A DNA stretch of 64,000 nt from Mesorhizobium sp. M00.F.Ca.ET.216.01.1.1 (GTDB taxonomy: Bacteria > Pseudomonadota > Alphaproteobacteria > Rhizobiales > Rhizobiaceae), in the NCBI RefSeq assembly GCF_004010325.2, contig NZ_SADR02000001.1:144239-208238 (forward strand), written 5' to 3'. The notes beneath the pieces are model-generated. The model was not told where the DNA came from. It ran no database searches and saw only the letters and a list, made by a program, of their open reading frames with translations. Below, in pieces: positions 51,835 to 60,545 of the stretch (the stretch's first letter is position 1; each line of letters starts with the position of its first letter). The position numbers and the translations under genes are program-made.

Positions 51835-52548
51835 ATGCAGAGCGTATGGACGCTTCTCAGTTGGGGCCCTGAGGGCTGGCTCGACGACATCGGCTATGGC
51901 GTTTTCATCACCGTTTTGCTTGCCGCCGCGACCCTGCCGGTCGGTCTGATAATCGGCTTTATGGTCTCACTGGCCAAGCAATCCAATGAACCGTCGCTGC
52001 GGTTGGCTGGCAATATCTACACCACGATCTTCCGTGGACTGCCTGAACTGCTGACCCTGTTCATGATCTTTTTCGGTGCCCAGATCGGCATCCAGCGAGT
52101 GATGCGCCTCTATGACCCGGCCGCCACGGTCGAAGTGAACGCTTTTGTTTCCGGCATGATCGCGCTCGGCGTCGTCTTCTCGTCCTACGCCAGCGAGGTC
52201 TTCCTGTCGGCATTCCGTGCCATCCCGAAGGGACAGTACGAGGGAGGGTATTCGATCGGGCTGTCCAGCGGCCAGACGATGCGCCTCGTGGTGCTGCCGC
52301 AGCTTATCCGCATCGCCTTGCCCGGCCTTGCCAATTTGTGGCTGATCTTGCTCAAGGACACCGCACTGGTGTCTGCCGTTGGCCTCACCGACATATTGCG
52401 GCAGGCGGGCGTCGCCGCCCGCGTCACCAAGCATGCGTTCCTGTTTTTCAGTGTCGCCGGCCTGATCTATCTGCTTCTCGCCATCGTATCCTCCTTCGGC
52501 ATTCATGCGATCGAACGTGCGGTAGGGCGGCAGGAGGTGCAACGATGA
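51835..52548 (+). CDS. Amino-acid ABC transporter permease (HisQ-like)
   Basis: A 237-aa inner-membrane permease with five hydrophobic segments and the ATPase-coupling EAA loop (EVFLSAFRAIPKGQYEGGYSIG in part, about 122-143). LPGLANLWLILLKDTALVSAVGL lies in the pore region. Its stop overlaps the start of the next permease (ATGA at 52545-52548). Confidence 0.9.
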   Translation: MQSVWTLLSWGPEGWLDDIGYGVFITVLLAAATLPVGLIIGFMVSLAKQSNEPSLRLAGNIYTTIFRGLPELLTLFMIFFGAQIGIQRVMRLYDPAATVEVNAFVSGMIALGVVFSSYASEVFLSAFRAIPKGQYEGGYSIGLSSGQTMRLVVLPQLIRIALPGLANLWLILLKDTALVSAVGLTDILRQAGVAARVTKHAFLFFSVAGLIYLLLAIVSSFGIHAIERAVGRQEVQR

Positions 52549-53474
52549 GCGTTGTCGCCACCGACGCCGCCGAGGTCGAGCGGCCGCCGGCGCTGCCTCG
52601 CGGCTGGCCGCGGCACCGTATCCTCGGCTATGCGCTGGTCTGCCTGTGGGGTGCTTTTCTCGCCGGGATCGTCGCCTATCTCGTTCTCGCTTGGAACGGC
52701 GAGCTTTTCGCGAAATACGCACCGTCCTATATGACGGGCCTTGGCGTAACGCTTCTTCTGGTTTCCATCTCGATCGTGCTCGGCGCGATCCTGTCGGTAC
52801 CGATAGCCTATGCCCGCATGTCGAAGAACCGGGTCCTGTCCGGGCTCGCCTATGCCTATGTCTATTTTTTCCGCGGCACGCCGCTGCTTGCCCAGACTTT
52901 CCTCGTCTACTACGGCGTCGGCTCGTTCCGGCCGCAGCTTCAGGCCGTTGCGTTGTATCTCCCTGTTGTCAGTAACTGGCTTGCAGTTCCCTTAGGAGAC
53001 TACTTACCTCAACTGGATATTCCCCTTGGGATTACGATCGCAAGATTGACCCTTTGGGATTTCTTCCGCGAAGCGTTCAACTGCGCAATTTTCGCCTTCT
53101 CGCTCAACACCGCCGCCTATCAGGCCGAAATCCTGCGCGGTGCGATCCAGAGCGTGCCGAGGGGCCAGTGGGAAGGTGCAGCCTCGCTCGGTCTGCACAA
53201 ACTGCAGACATTGTGGAAGATCGTCCTGCCGCAAGCGCTGATCGTCGCCTTGCGACCCTATGGCAACGAGATCATCCTGATGATCAAGGGCTCGGCGATC
53301 GTCGCCATCATCACCGTCTACGACCTGATGGGTATCACGCGGCTCACCTATTCGCGCACGTTCGACTTCCAGTCCTATTTGTGGGCGGCGATTATCTATC
53401 TGGTCATTGTCGAAACGCTGCGCCATGGGATCGAATGGATCGAACGGCGCATCACGATACACTTGCACCGCTGA
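52545..53474 (+). CDS. Amino-acid ABC transporter permease (HisM-like)
   Basis: A 309-aa permease started at the ATG at 52545 after GGAGGTGCAACG; the longer frame from 52338 lies inside the previous gene. It has a longer, Pro-rich N-terminus and the EAA loop AEILRGAIQSVPRGQWEGAASLG (in part). No ATPase gene follows; the next gene is a dehydrogenase. The importer must borrow an ATPase encoded elsewhere. Confidence 0.9.
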   Translation: MSVVATDAAEVERPPALPRGWPRHRILGYALVCLWGAFLAGIVAYLVLAWNGELFAKYAPSYMTGLGVTLLLVSISIVLGAILSVPIAYARMSKNRVLSGLAYAYVYFFRGTPLLAQTFLVYYGVGSFRPQLQAVALYLPVVSNWLAVPLGDYLPQLDIPLGITIARLTLWDFFREAFNCAIFAFSLNTAAYQAEILRGAIQSVPRGQWEGAASLGLHKLQTLWKIVLPQALIVALRPYGNEIILMIKGSAIVAIITVYDLMGITRLTYSRTFDFQSYLWAAIIYLVIVETLRHGIEWIERRITIHLHR

Positions 53475-53538
53475 CTCCCATCACCCTGCCTGATCCGGTA
53501 AGAAGGCCGGAAAGCAGGCTTCTAAGGGATTCGAAAAC

Positions 53539-54408
53539 ATGGCATCGGTGGCATTTCTCGGTCTTGGCGTCATGGGTTATCCGATGGCCGGGCACCTCAG
53601 GAACAAGGGCGGCCACGACGTCACCGTCTACAACCGCACCAGGGCGAAGGCCGAGCAATGGGTTGGCCAGCATGGCGGCAGCGTCGCTGCAACTCCAGCC
53701 GAAGCCGCAGACGGCAAGGATTTCGTCTTCTCCTGCGTCGGCAATGACGACGACGTGCGCGCGGTGACTACAGGTGCCGAAGGCGCCTTCAAGTCGATGA
53801 AGAAGGGCGCGGTCTATATCGACAACACCACGGCGTCGGCCGAAGTCGCCCGCGAACTGGCCGAGAAGGCTGAAGCGCAAGGGTTTTCTTTCCTCGACGC
53901 GCCGGTTTCCGGCGGCCAGGCCGGCGCGGAAAACGGCGCGCTGACCGTCATGGTCGGCGGTGAGCAAAAAGCCTTCGGTAAAGCCAAACCCGTGATTGAC
54001 GCCTATGCTCGCATGGTCGGGCTGATGGGGCCGGCAGGTGCCGGCCAACTCACCAAGATGATCAACCAGATCGTTATTGCCGGCCTCGTCCAGGGACTGG
54101 CCGAGGGCATCCATTTCGGCAAGAAGGCCGGGCTCGACATCGAAAAGGTCATCGAGGTGATTTCGAAAGGTGCTGCCGGTTCGTGGCAGATGGAGAACCG
54201 GTACAAGACGATGAATGCCGGCAAGTATGATTTCGGCTTTGCCGTCGACTGGATGCGCAAGGATCTCGGCATCTGCCTCGCCGAGGCCGACCGCAATGGC
54301 GCGAAACTGCCGGTGGCGGCGCTTGTCGACCAGTTCTACAAGGATGTGCAGGAGATGGGCGGCAGGCGCTGGGATACCTCTTCTCTGCTGGCGCGGCTGG
54401 AAAGATAA
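53539..54408 (+). CDS. 3-hydroxyisobutyrate dehydrogenase-family oxidoreductase
   Basis: A 289-aa beta-hydroxyacid dehydrogenase. The Rossmann motif is GLGVMGYPMAGHL (about 8-20), the substrate-binding FLDAPVSGGQAGAENGALTVMVGG (in part, about 118-140), and the catalytic lysine lies in GQLTKMINQ (about 172). It may act on 3-hydroxyisobutyrate, tartronate semialdehyde or a related acid. It is followed 13 bases later by the AlkD-like gene. Confidence 0.88.
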   Translation: MASVAFLGLGVMGYPMAGHLRNKGGHDVTVYNRTRAKAEQWVGQHGGSVAATPAEAADGKDFVFSCVGNDDDVRAVTTGAEGAFKSMKKGAVYIDNTTASAEVARELAEKAEAQGFSFLDAPVSGGQAGAENGALTVMVGGEQKAFGKAKPVIDAYARMVGLMGPAGAGQLTKMINQIVIAGLVQGLAEGIHFGKKAGLDIEKVIEVISKGAAGSWQMENRYKTMNAGKYDFGFAVDWMRKDLGICLAEADRNGAKLPVAALVDQFYKDVQEMGGRRWDTSSLLARLER

Positions 54409-54421
54409 GGCTTTTGCGGCG

Positions 54422-55123
54422 ATGCCCCTGCCCGATCCAAGCTGGACCGCAGATGCGATCGTCGCCCATCTGAGGGCAATCGGCACTGCGGAGAACCGTG
54501 CCGGCATGGCGCGGTTCGGCATCAACACAGCAACCGCGCTCGGCGTCGGCAATTCCGACCTGCGCCCGCTGGCGCGCAAGGTGAAATGCAACCACGAGCG
54601 CGCGCTGGTGCTGTGGGACAGCGGCATACGCGAGGCGCGGCTTATGGCAGCGTTCACCGGCGAGCCCAAGAAAGTCACCATCGATCAATGCCGGCGCTGG
54701 GCCGGCAACTTCGATTCCTGGGAGATCGTCGACAGCGTCTCGGACCTGTTTGCTGATACGCCGTTCTGGCGCGAGTTGGTCGACGAATTCGCCGCCGACG
54801 AGCGCGAATTCGTGCGCCGCACCGCTTTTGCCATGCTGGCGTGGGCAGCGGTGCACCTGAAGAAGGAGCCGGACGCGACTTTCGTCTCCTATCTGCCATT
54901 GGTCGAAGCGCATGCAGGCGATCCACGCAATTTCGTCAGGAAGGCGGTCAACTGGGCGCTCCGTCAAATCGGCAAGCGATCGATGGGCTTGCACGGCCCT
55001 GCCCTTGCTGTTGCCGAAAGGCTGGCGCAATCGACTGACAAGACAGCGCGCTGGATCGGCAAGGATGCAGTCAAGGAACTTTCCGATGTCAAAACGCTCG
55101 AGCGGCTCGCTAGGAAAGCTTGA
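54422..55123 (+). CDS. DNA alkylation repair protein, AlkD-like
   Basis: A 233-aa all-helical protein with HEAT-like repeats. VGNSDLRPLARKVKCNHERALVLWDSGIREARLMAAFTG (in part) and WAGNFDSWEIVDSVS are hallmarks of AlkD-type glycosylases that remove bulky or cationic alkylated bases without base flipping. The ATG at 54422 follows AAAGATAAGGC. It overlaps the next gene by 38 bases. Confidence 0.85.
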   Translation: MPLPDPSWTADAIVAHLRAIGTAENRAGMARFGINTATALGVGNSDLRPLARKVKCNHERALVLWDSGIREARLMAAFTGEPKKVTIDQCRRWAGNFDSWEIVDSVSDLFADTPFWRELVDEFAADEREFVRRTAFAMLAWAAVHLKKEPDATFVSYLPLVEAHAGDPRNFVRKAVNWALRQIGKRSMGLHGPALAVAERLAQSTDKTARWIGKDAVKELSDVKTLERLARKA

Positions 55124-55664
55124 CGGAGCCGACATCGGTTTCACTGAGGTGACACGATCGACGCGCGCCGATTTCGAGAACCTGTTCGAGCAGCCAGGTG
55201 CGCCGAAATATTGCTGGTGCATGGCCTGGCGCCTTCTCTCCAGCCGCGAGCACGTGCCCAACGACGAGAAGAAACGCGCGATGATGGCGCTCATCGAGGC
55301 CGGCACACCGGTCGGGATTGTCGCCCATCTCGAAGGCAGGACCGTCGGCTGGTGCTCGGTCGCGCCGCGTGAAACCTACCGCAAGCTGTCGCGGCAGCAG
55401 GACGACACCGAGACAGATGTCTGGTCGATCGTCTGCTTCTATGTACCGAGAGCCTTGCGCGGCGGCGGATTGGCGGCAGCGCTGCTCGATGCTGCCATCG
55501 ATCACGCATTCGCCAAAGGCGCGAGCACGATCGAGGCCTACCCGGTCGATCAGGCATCACCCAGCTACAGCTTCATGGGGTTTCGCAACATGTTCGTCGC
55601 CCGCGGGTTCCGCGAGATCGGCATGACCGGCTCGCGCCGGCATGTGATGCGGTTGGAACGTTGA
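55086..55664 (+). CDS. GNAT-family N-acetyltransferase
   Basis: A 192-aa acetyltransferase. YCWCMAWRLL (about 35-44) and the acetyl-CoA loop YVPRALRGGGLAAALLDAAI (in part, about 118-137) mark the fold, and YSFMGFRNMFVARGF lies at the C-terminus. The ATG at 55086 lies 38 bases inside the AlkD-like gene in another frame, a long but workable overlap. No later Met retains the first strand. Confidence 0.8.
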   Translation: MSKRSSGSLGKLDGADIGFTEVTRSTRADFENLFEQPGAPKYCWCMAWRLLSSREHVPNDEKKRAMMALIEAGTPVGIVAHLEGRTVGWCSVAPRETYRKLSRQQDDTETDVWSIVCFYVPRALRGGGLAAALLDAAIDHAFAKGASTIEAYPVDQASPSYSFMGFRNMFVARGFREIGMTGSRRHVMRLER

Positions 55665-55710
55665 CGCTGCCGGCGACCGCGGCTTTACTCGATGTCAAAA
55701 GGAACTGCCG

Positions 55711-56283
55711 ATGCGTAATCGTCTCAAATCAGGCTTGGCCCTGGCAGCCGCGTTGTTCGTGTCCATTGCCCCTGCTAACGCCTCGGCTGAAACCGCGCGC
55801 ATATTCTGGAAGGATCTGCGCCCGGCGACCCAGGCCGCCGCCGAAAGCGTCGGCCTGCCGATGATCGCGGCAAAAATGCCCGACCACGGCGAGACGCTGT
55901 CGCTCAACCTGCAGGACAAGACCGTCCAACTGGCAGGCTACGCGCTGCCGGTCGATCGCGACGGTGATCTTGTCTACCAGTTCCTGCTGGTGCCGTGGAC
56001 AGGTGCGTGCAGCCACATGCCGACGCCGCCGCCCAACCAGATCGTTCTCGTCACGCCGGCCCATCCCTACAGGATGTCGGAGGCATATGAGCCCGTTTCG
56101 GTCACCGGCGCGCTGAAGCCGGGCATGGAGAAAAGCCAGCTTTTCATCCTCGACGGGGTCAGCGTCATCCAGTCGGGTTATACGGTGCGCAAGGCAGAGG
56201 TGGCGCGCGTCGACACGGTTCCCGACACGATCACGCTGCCGGTGATCTCGCCCTGGAGTTTCCTCAACAAAAAGAAGAGCTAA
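55711..56283 (+). CDS. DUF3299 exported protein
   Basis: A 190-aa protein with signal peptide (LALAAALFVSIAPANASA). The domain KTVQLAGYALPVD ... FLLVPWTGACSHMPTPPPNQIVLV (in part) matches DUF3299, a periplasmic/lipoprotein family often near transport operons; its role is unknown. The cysteine-histidine pair in GACSHMPTPP is a candidate metal-binding site. Confidence 0.85.
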   Translation: MRNRLKSGLALAAALFVSIAPANASAETARIFWKDLRPATQAAAESVGLPMIAAKMPDHGETLSLNLQDKTVQLAGYALPVDRDGDLVYQFLLVPWTGACSHMPTPPPNQIVLVTPAHPYRMSEAYEPVSVTGALKPGMEKSQLFILDGVSVIQSGYTVRKAEVARVDTVPDTITLPVISPWSFLNKKKS

Positions 56284-56294
56284 CGAAGTAAGTC

Positions 56295-56786
56295 TCAGGC
56301 GGCGTTGGCGCCTGTTTCCTTATCCAGCACCATGTAATCCAGCGGTATTTCGGTGGTGTATTTGATCTGCTCCATGGCGAAGGAAGACGACACGTCGCGG
56401 ATCTCGATCTTGGCGATCAGCCGCTTGTAGAAGGCGTCGTAGGCGGCGATGTCGGGCACGACCACGCGCAGGAGGTAGTCGACGTCGCCACTCATGCGGT
56501 AGAACTCGACCACTTCCGGGAATTCCTGGATGACCTCCGAAAAGCGCCGCAGCCACTCGTGGCTGTGCGAATTGGTGCGGATCGAGACGAAGACGGTGAC
56601 GCGCACATTGACCTTTTCATGGTCGAGGATGGCAACGCGCCGCTTGATGACGCCTTCTTCCTCGAGCTTCTGGATGCGCCGCCAGCATGGCGTGGTCGAC
56701 AGACCGACTTTTTTGGCGACATCGGCGACCGCAAGCGTCGCGTCCTCCTGTAGGAGGCGGAGAATTTTTCTGTCAAGGCGGTCCAT
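56295..56786 (-). CDS. Lrp/AsnC-family transcriptional regulator
   Basis: A 163-aa feast/famine regulator. From the ATG at 56786 (GGGGAGC five bases upstream) the N-terminal helix-turn-helix is LDRKILRLLQEDATLAVADVAKKVGLSTTPCWRRIQKLEEEGVI (in part), followed by an alpha-beta RAM domain for effector binding (YRMSGDVDYLLRVVVPD). TPCWRRIQ matches the well-known recognition helix. The leader holds a rhizobial palindrome, and a 41-base inverted repeat lies further upstream. Confidence 0.93.
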   Translation of the reverse strand: MDRLDRKILRLLQEDATLAVADVAKKVGLSTTPCWRRIQKLEEEGVIKRRVAILDHEKVNVRVTVFVSIRTNSHSHEWLRRFSEVIQEFPEVVEFYRMSGDVDYLLRVVVPDIAAYDAFYKRLIAKIEIRDVSSSFAMEQIKYTTEIPLDYMVLDKETGANAA

Positions 56787-56801
56787 TGGATGCTCCCCTG
56801 G

Positions 56802-56849
56802 TGCATGTCGCCCAAAACGCGCAAAGCGGTTTTGAGACAACGACATGCA
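56802..56849. repeat. Nested rhizobial palindrome in the lrp-type gene leader
   Basis: Outer perfect arms TGCATGTCG (56802-56810) and CGACATGCA (56841-56849), inner near-arms CAAAACGC and GCGGTTTTG. It lies 16 bases upstream of the Lrp-type start codon. It belongs to a class I recall as dispersed in Rhizobiales intergenic DNA. Confidence 0.65.
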
Positions 56850-56862
56850 TAAGAACAAGAGT

Positions 56863-56903
56863 TAATGCGCGTCACGTGATTCCCCTCAACGCGACGCGCA
56901 TTA
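56863..56903. promoter_or_regulatory. Perfect 11-bp inverted repeat upstream of the Lrp-type gene
   Basis: TAATGCGCGTC (56863-56873) and GACGCGCATTA (56893-56903) with a 19-base spacer that includes CACGTG. The two-turn geometry is compatible with an autoregulatory Lrp operator. Confidence 0.55.
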
Positions 56904-56998
56904 GGGAATAGATTGGCTATACTCCCTCTTATCTTGGCCTTCCACAAGAAAGAAATTCTGCCAGATGGCGCGAAAGCGGGTGATTTCTTGCTGAAAGC

Positions 56999-57616
56999 TC
57001 AGCCGATGCGATAGCGGATTTCCGACCTCAGAAAGGGCAGCAAATCAATTTCGAACCATGGATTCCGCTTCAGCCAGCCGGTGTTGCGCCATGATGGATG
57101 TGGCAGCGGCAGCACTTTCGGGCTGGCCGGCGCGTCCCATATGGCGCGCCAATCCATCACTGTCTGCGTCAGCGAGGGCCGCCGTACGGCACCCATATGC
57201 CAGGACTGCGCGTAGCCGCCGATCGTCAGCACGAGATCGATCTGCGGCATCAGTGCCATCAACTGCGCACGCCATGCCGGCGCACATTCGCGGCGCGGCG
57301 GCAGGTCGCTGCCTTTGGCATTCTGGCCGGGAAAGCAGAAGCCCATCGGCACGATGGCGAATTTTGTCGTGTCGTAGAATTCCTCGCTGCTGACACCCAG
57401 CCAGCTTCGCAGCCGATCACCGGAGGCATCGGTGAACGGCATGCCAGTCATGTGGACCTTGGTGCCCGGCGCCTGGCTGGCGATCAGGATGCGAGCGCTC
57501 GACGACGGCCTGAGCACCGGCCTCGGCTCGTGCGGCAGCGGCCGGTCGATCGGGTTCTCGACGCAGATGCGACAGCCGCGGACCCTCGCTGTGAAGCTTT
57601 CTAACTGTTCGTTCAT
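56999..57616 (-). CDS. Uracil-DNA glycosylase-family protein
   Basis: A 205-aa UDG-superfamily protein of the family 4/5-like shape. N-terminal CRICVENP (about 15-22) may hold part of a cluster or structural site. The catalytic motif region ILIASQAPGTKVHMTGMPFTD (in part) and the C-terminal PLPHPSWRN motif are visible; His in HPS is the UDG leucine-loop histidine. Other Fe-S cysteines seem absent, so it may be the uracil-DNA glycosylase-like branch with unclear substrate. The start at 57616 is preferred over the long antisense-extended frame. Confidence 0.78.
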   Translation of the reverse strand: MNEQLESFTARVRGCRICVENPIDRPLPHEPRPVLRPSSSARILIASQAPGTKVHMTGMPFTDASGDRLRSWLGVSSEEFYDTTKFAIVPMGFCFPGQNAKGSDLPPRRECAPAWRAQLMALMPQIDLVLTIGGYAQSWHMGAVRRPSLTQTVMDWRAIWDAPASPKVLPLPHPSWRNTGWLKRNPWFEIDLLPFLRSEIRYRIG

Positions 57617-57645
57617 TCTCCAGGGCTCATTCTCGAGAACTGTTC

Positions 57646-58257
57646 TCAGGCGGCGGCGCTCGGCCGGCTGGAGATTGCCTTGTGCCAACGCAGCACGTTG
57701 GTGCACTCTTCCGGTACCCTGATGCGAGCCGGCTTCATGAAATCGATGGCGACCAGGCCGGTGATATCGGCGATCGAGTAGGCGTCGCCGGCAGCGAACT
57801 CCCTTTGCGCCAGTTCCCCGTCGAGGAGCTTCAGGAATTCGACCGCTTTCGGCTTGTTGGCCTCGCCCCATTCGAGGATTTGCGGGATTTCCCATTCCTT
57901 CATCGCTGGATGGATGTGGCGGAACGCAGCGGCAACGCAGCCGAACAGGTTGAACTCCATACGCCTTTGCCACATCTCGACCTTCGCCTTGCCAAGCGCA
58001 CCCTTGCCAAACAGAGCGGGCTCGGGATGCATTTCCTCGAAATAGCGGCAGATGGCGACGGATTCGGTGATGATGGTGCCGTCGTCGAGCTCGAGCACCG
58101 GCAAGCGTTGCAGCGGGTTGCGCGAACTGACCGGCTGCTGCTTGTGCTCCAGCGCACCCATGTCGACGGGCACCAGCGGAACCTCGATCCCCTTCTCAGC
58201 GAGGAAGACGCGAACCCGTCGCGGATTGGGCGCGCGGCCGCCGTCGAACAGCTTCAT
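57646..58257 (-). CDS. Glutathione S-transferase
   Basis: A 203-aa GST. The N-terminal thioredoxin-fold domain (MKLFDGGRAPNPRRVRVFLAEKG in part) includes RLPVLELDDGTIITESVAI with the glutathione-binding ES at the end, and the all-helical domain has GDAYSIADITGL. Its start is the ATG at 58257, preceded by AGGAGG at six bases. In the raw sequence the broken nuclease frame runs without a stop into this gene, creating a false 430-aa frame; the ribosome site shows that translation starts here. Confidence 0.9.
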   Translation of the reverse strand: MKLFDGGRAPNPRRVRVFLAEKGIEVPLVPVDMGALEHKQQPVSSRNPLQRLPVLELDDGTIITESVAICRYFEEMHPEPALFGKGALGKAKVEMWQRRMEFNLFGCVAAAFRHIHPAMKEWEIPQILEWGEANKPKAVEFLKLLDGELAQREFAAGDAYSIADITGLVAIDFMKPARIRVPEECTNVLRWHKAISSRPSAAA

Positions 58258-58297
58258 TCCATCCCTCCTGGTTTGCTCCAACAAACTATAGTGCTCT

Positions 58298-58938
58298 TCA
58301 CCAGAAGCGAAAAATTTCTCGCAAGACATCGCCGATCGAGGCCAGGGTGCCGTGCTTTTTCTCGACCAACTCGTGGCCGTGGCTGTCGCGCCAGTCCTGC
58401 GGCTCGTCGAACGTACCGGCCCAGACACCGATCTTGCCGGCGCGCGCAGCCGCCTCCTCGGTCTCGAAATCGCCATAGGCGACCGCCCAGCCGGCCTCGA
58501 CCTGAGCCTGGTTGAGATCCTTGCCGCCGGCCTTGCAGTCGCCGAGCAGCCGGCCATAGCGGTCGCGCTGCCAACCTGCACACGCTGCCAACCTGTACAG
58601 ATGACTGGCTTGCCGGCGATCAGCCGCACCAGCGACTGTCGCGCGAGCCTGCCGCAAGGGTAATCGGCGCCGTCCTTGCGGCAGGTCTGCGCATATTCCG
58701 GGGCGTCGATGCCGCGCATACGAATGCGTTCGGTGCCGAGCGTGATCGAATCGCCATCGTTGACGATTGCCGCGCCTTCCGTCTTGCGCGTCTCGAACCG
58801 GTCAAGGCGCGCCGCCAGAAGGATCAGCAGTCCAAGGACGATGACCGTCAATGCGTAATCCACCAGCCTGCGCCACAGGCTTCGCGGACGCGGCGGCATG
58901 TATCGCCGGCGCGGTCTTCGCGACCAGGAACGGCTCAT
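58298..58938 (-). pseudogene. Membrane-anchored thermonuclease (SNase) homologue, frameshifted by tandem duplication
   Basis: A Staphylococcal-nuclease-like gene broken in the middle. The first part (from 58938) encodes an Arg-rich tail, one membrane helix (about 26-44) and the SNase core RMRGIDAPEYAQTC with the catalytic Glu. A 17-bp tandem duplication (58566-58582 and 58583-58599, 16 of 17 identical) then shifts the frame. The second part continues in another frame as GWQRDRYGRLLGDCKAGG ... GWAVAYGDFE (in part) with the catalytic Arg, ending at 58298. Removing one copy restores a normal 200-aa enzyme, so this is probably a recent pseudogene or a sequencing error. Confidence 0.82.
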
Positions 58939-59012
58939 ATGGCAAACAGTCTCTTAATCATTCGAACGTAGCTTAACGATTGAAATCGTTGCGCGCATAA
59001 ATTGAAGTTTCC

Positions 59013-60533
59013 ATGCCTTTGCTACGCTCGAACACAGCGGACAAATTTATTGTGGACCGCAGGAAACCACACCGCAACAGCGATGTGGCGCGCGCGGTGC
59101 GCAAGACGCGCGACCGTCTTTCACAGCAGGTCGGCAATCTCGACTTCGACCGCGAACTGCTGAAGCTGCACGCTCGCGCTATGGTGGGCGGCGCAACCGC
59201 CGTCCCGCTTCTCGTGCTGGCGATCGCGGCGACAGGGCTGTTTGCCGGCATGGGCAAGGAGATTGGCGTCTGGGCGCTGTTCACGCTCATTTGCTATACC
59301 ATCGTTGCATTCATGGCGAGGCGCGTCGAACGCACTGAAGCTTCCGAACTCAACCCGTTGCAAACGCGACGTGATTTCCTGATCGGCCACTCGTTGTGCG
59401 GCCTCGGCTGGGCCTGGTTTGCCTGGCTCGGCTGTCCTGCCTGCCAGGTCGATCAGTTCCCGGTGATCAAGGCAATGGTGCTGCTAGTTGCGATGGGGGC
59501 GACCGCCATCATGGCGTCGTCGCTGGGCGGCGCCCTGCTGGCCACCTTCGCCATCCCGGTGGCGGTCTATGCCTATGCCGGAGCAAGATTGTGGATGCCG
59601 GTCGAGACGATCATGGTCGGGTTGCTGGTCGCCGCCTTGCCTTTCTTCGCCTATGTCGCGCGTCATCTCAACCGGTCGTCGCTCATGCTTCTGTCGTTCC
59701 GCTCCGAAAAGGATGCGCTGATCGCCGAGGTGGAGACGGCGAAATCCATGTCGGACGAAGCGCGGCGGCGCGCCGAAGATGCCAATCTTGCAAAGTCGCG
59801 TTTCCTGGCATCGATGAGCCACGAACTGCGGACGCCCCTCAACGCCATTCTCGGTTTTTCCGAGGTGATGGCCAACGAGGTGCTCGGGCCGATGAGCAAC
59901 CCTACCTATCGTGACTACGCCCATGACGTGCACGAATCCGGCCAGCATCTGCTCGACCTGATCAACGAGATTCTCGACCTTTCGCGCATCGAGGCTGGCC
60001 GCTACCAGCTCAACGAGGAGCCGGTGATGCTGCTCACCGTCGTCGAGGATTGCTGCCACATGATGGAGCTGAAGGCGCGCAACAAGGACATCCGCGTCGT
60101 CCAGGATTTCGAAACCACGCTGCCGCGCCTGTTCGCCGACGAACGCGCGGTGCGGCAGATCACGCTCAACCTCCTGTCCAACGCCATCAAATTCACCGCG
60201 TCCGGCGGCGAAATCCGCGTGCGCGTCGGCTGGACGGCCGGTGGCGGGCAATACATCTCGGTCCGGGATAATGGGCCAGGCATACCGGAAGAGGAGATCC
60301 CGGTGGTGCTCTCCGCCTTCGGCCAGGGCTCGATCGCCATCAAGAGCGCCGAACAGGGCACCGGGCTTGGCCTGCCGATCGTGCAAGGCCTGCTTGCCAT
60401 GCATGGCGGCGAATTCGAACTCCACTCCAAGCTGCGCGAAGGTACCGAAGCGATCGCCATCTTCCCGCTGAGCCGGGTGATGGAGGAGTTGCCGGCACTG
60501 CCGACCAAAGCGGTTGTCGCGCGTCGGCGCTGA
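59013..60533 (+). CDS. Membrane sensor histidine kinase (orphan)
   Basis: A 506-aa kinase. The N-terminal part has about six membrane segments (near 60-230) with no periplasmic sensor, suggesting it reads membrane or intracellular cues. After a coiled coil (about 240-262) comes HisKA with phospho-acceptor SHELRTPLNAILGFS (His near 270), then HATPase_c with NLLSNAIKF, DNGPGIP and GTGLGL. The overall look is PleC/DivJ/PdhS-like. No response regulator gene is adjacent. Confidence 0.92.
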   Translation: MPLLRSNTADKFIVDRRKPHRNSDVARAVRKTRDRLSQQVGNLDFDRELLKLHARAMVGGATAVPLLVLAIAATGLFAGMGKEIGVWALFTLICYTIVAFMARRVERTEASELNPLQTRRDFLIGHSLCGLGWAWFAWLGCPACQVDQFPVIKAMVLLVAMGATAIMASSLGGALLATFAIPVAVYAYAGARLWMPVETIMVGLLVAALPFFAYVARHLNRSSLMLLSFRSEKDALIAEVETAKSMSDEARRRAEDANLAKSRFLASMSHELRTPLNAILGFSEVMANEVLGPMSNPTYRDYAHDVHESGQHLLDLINEILDLSRIEAGRYQLNEEPVMLLTVVEDCCHMMELKARNKDIRVVQDFETTLPRLFADERAVRQITLNLLSNAIKFTASGGEIRVRVGWTAGGGQYISVRDNGPGIPEEEIPVVLSAFGQGSIAIKSAEQGTGLGLPIVQGLLAMHGGEFELHSKLREGTEAIAIFPLSRVMEELPALPTKAVVARRR

Positions 60534-60545
60534 CTGGCGATGGTT

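Noticed and set aside
57646..58938. A 430-aa nuclease-GST fusion protein
   Set aside because: The joining segment is the out-of-frame translation of the nuclease; a 17-bp duplication explains it, and the GST has its own AGGAGG and ATG.
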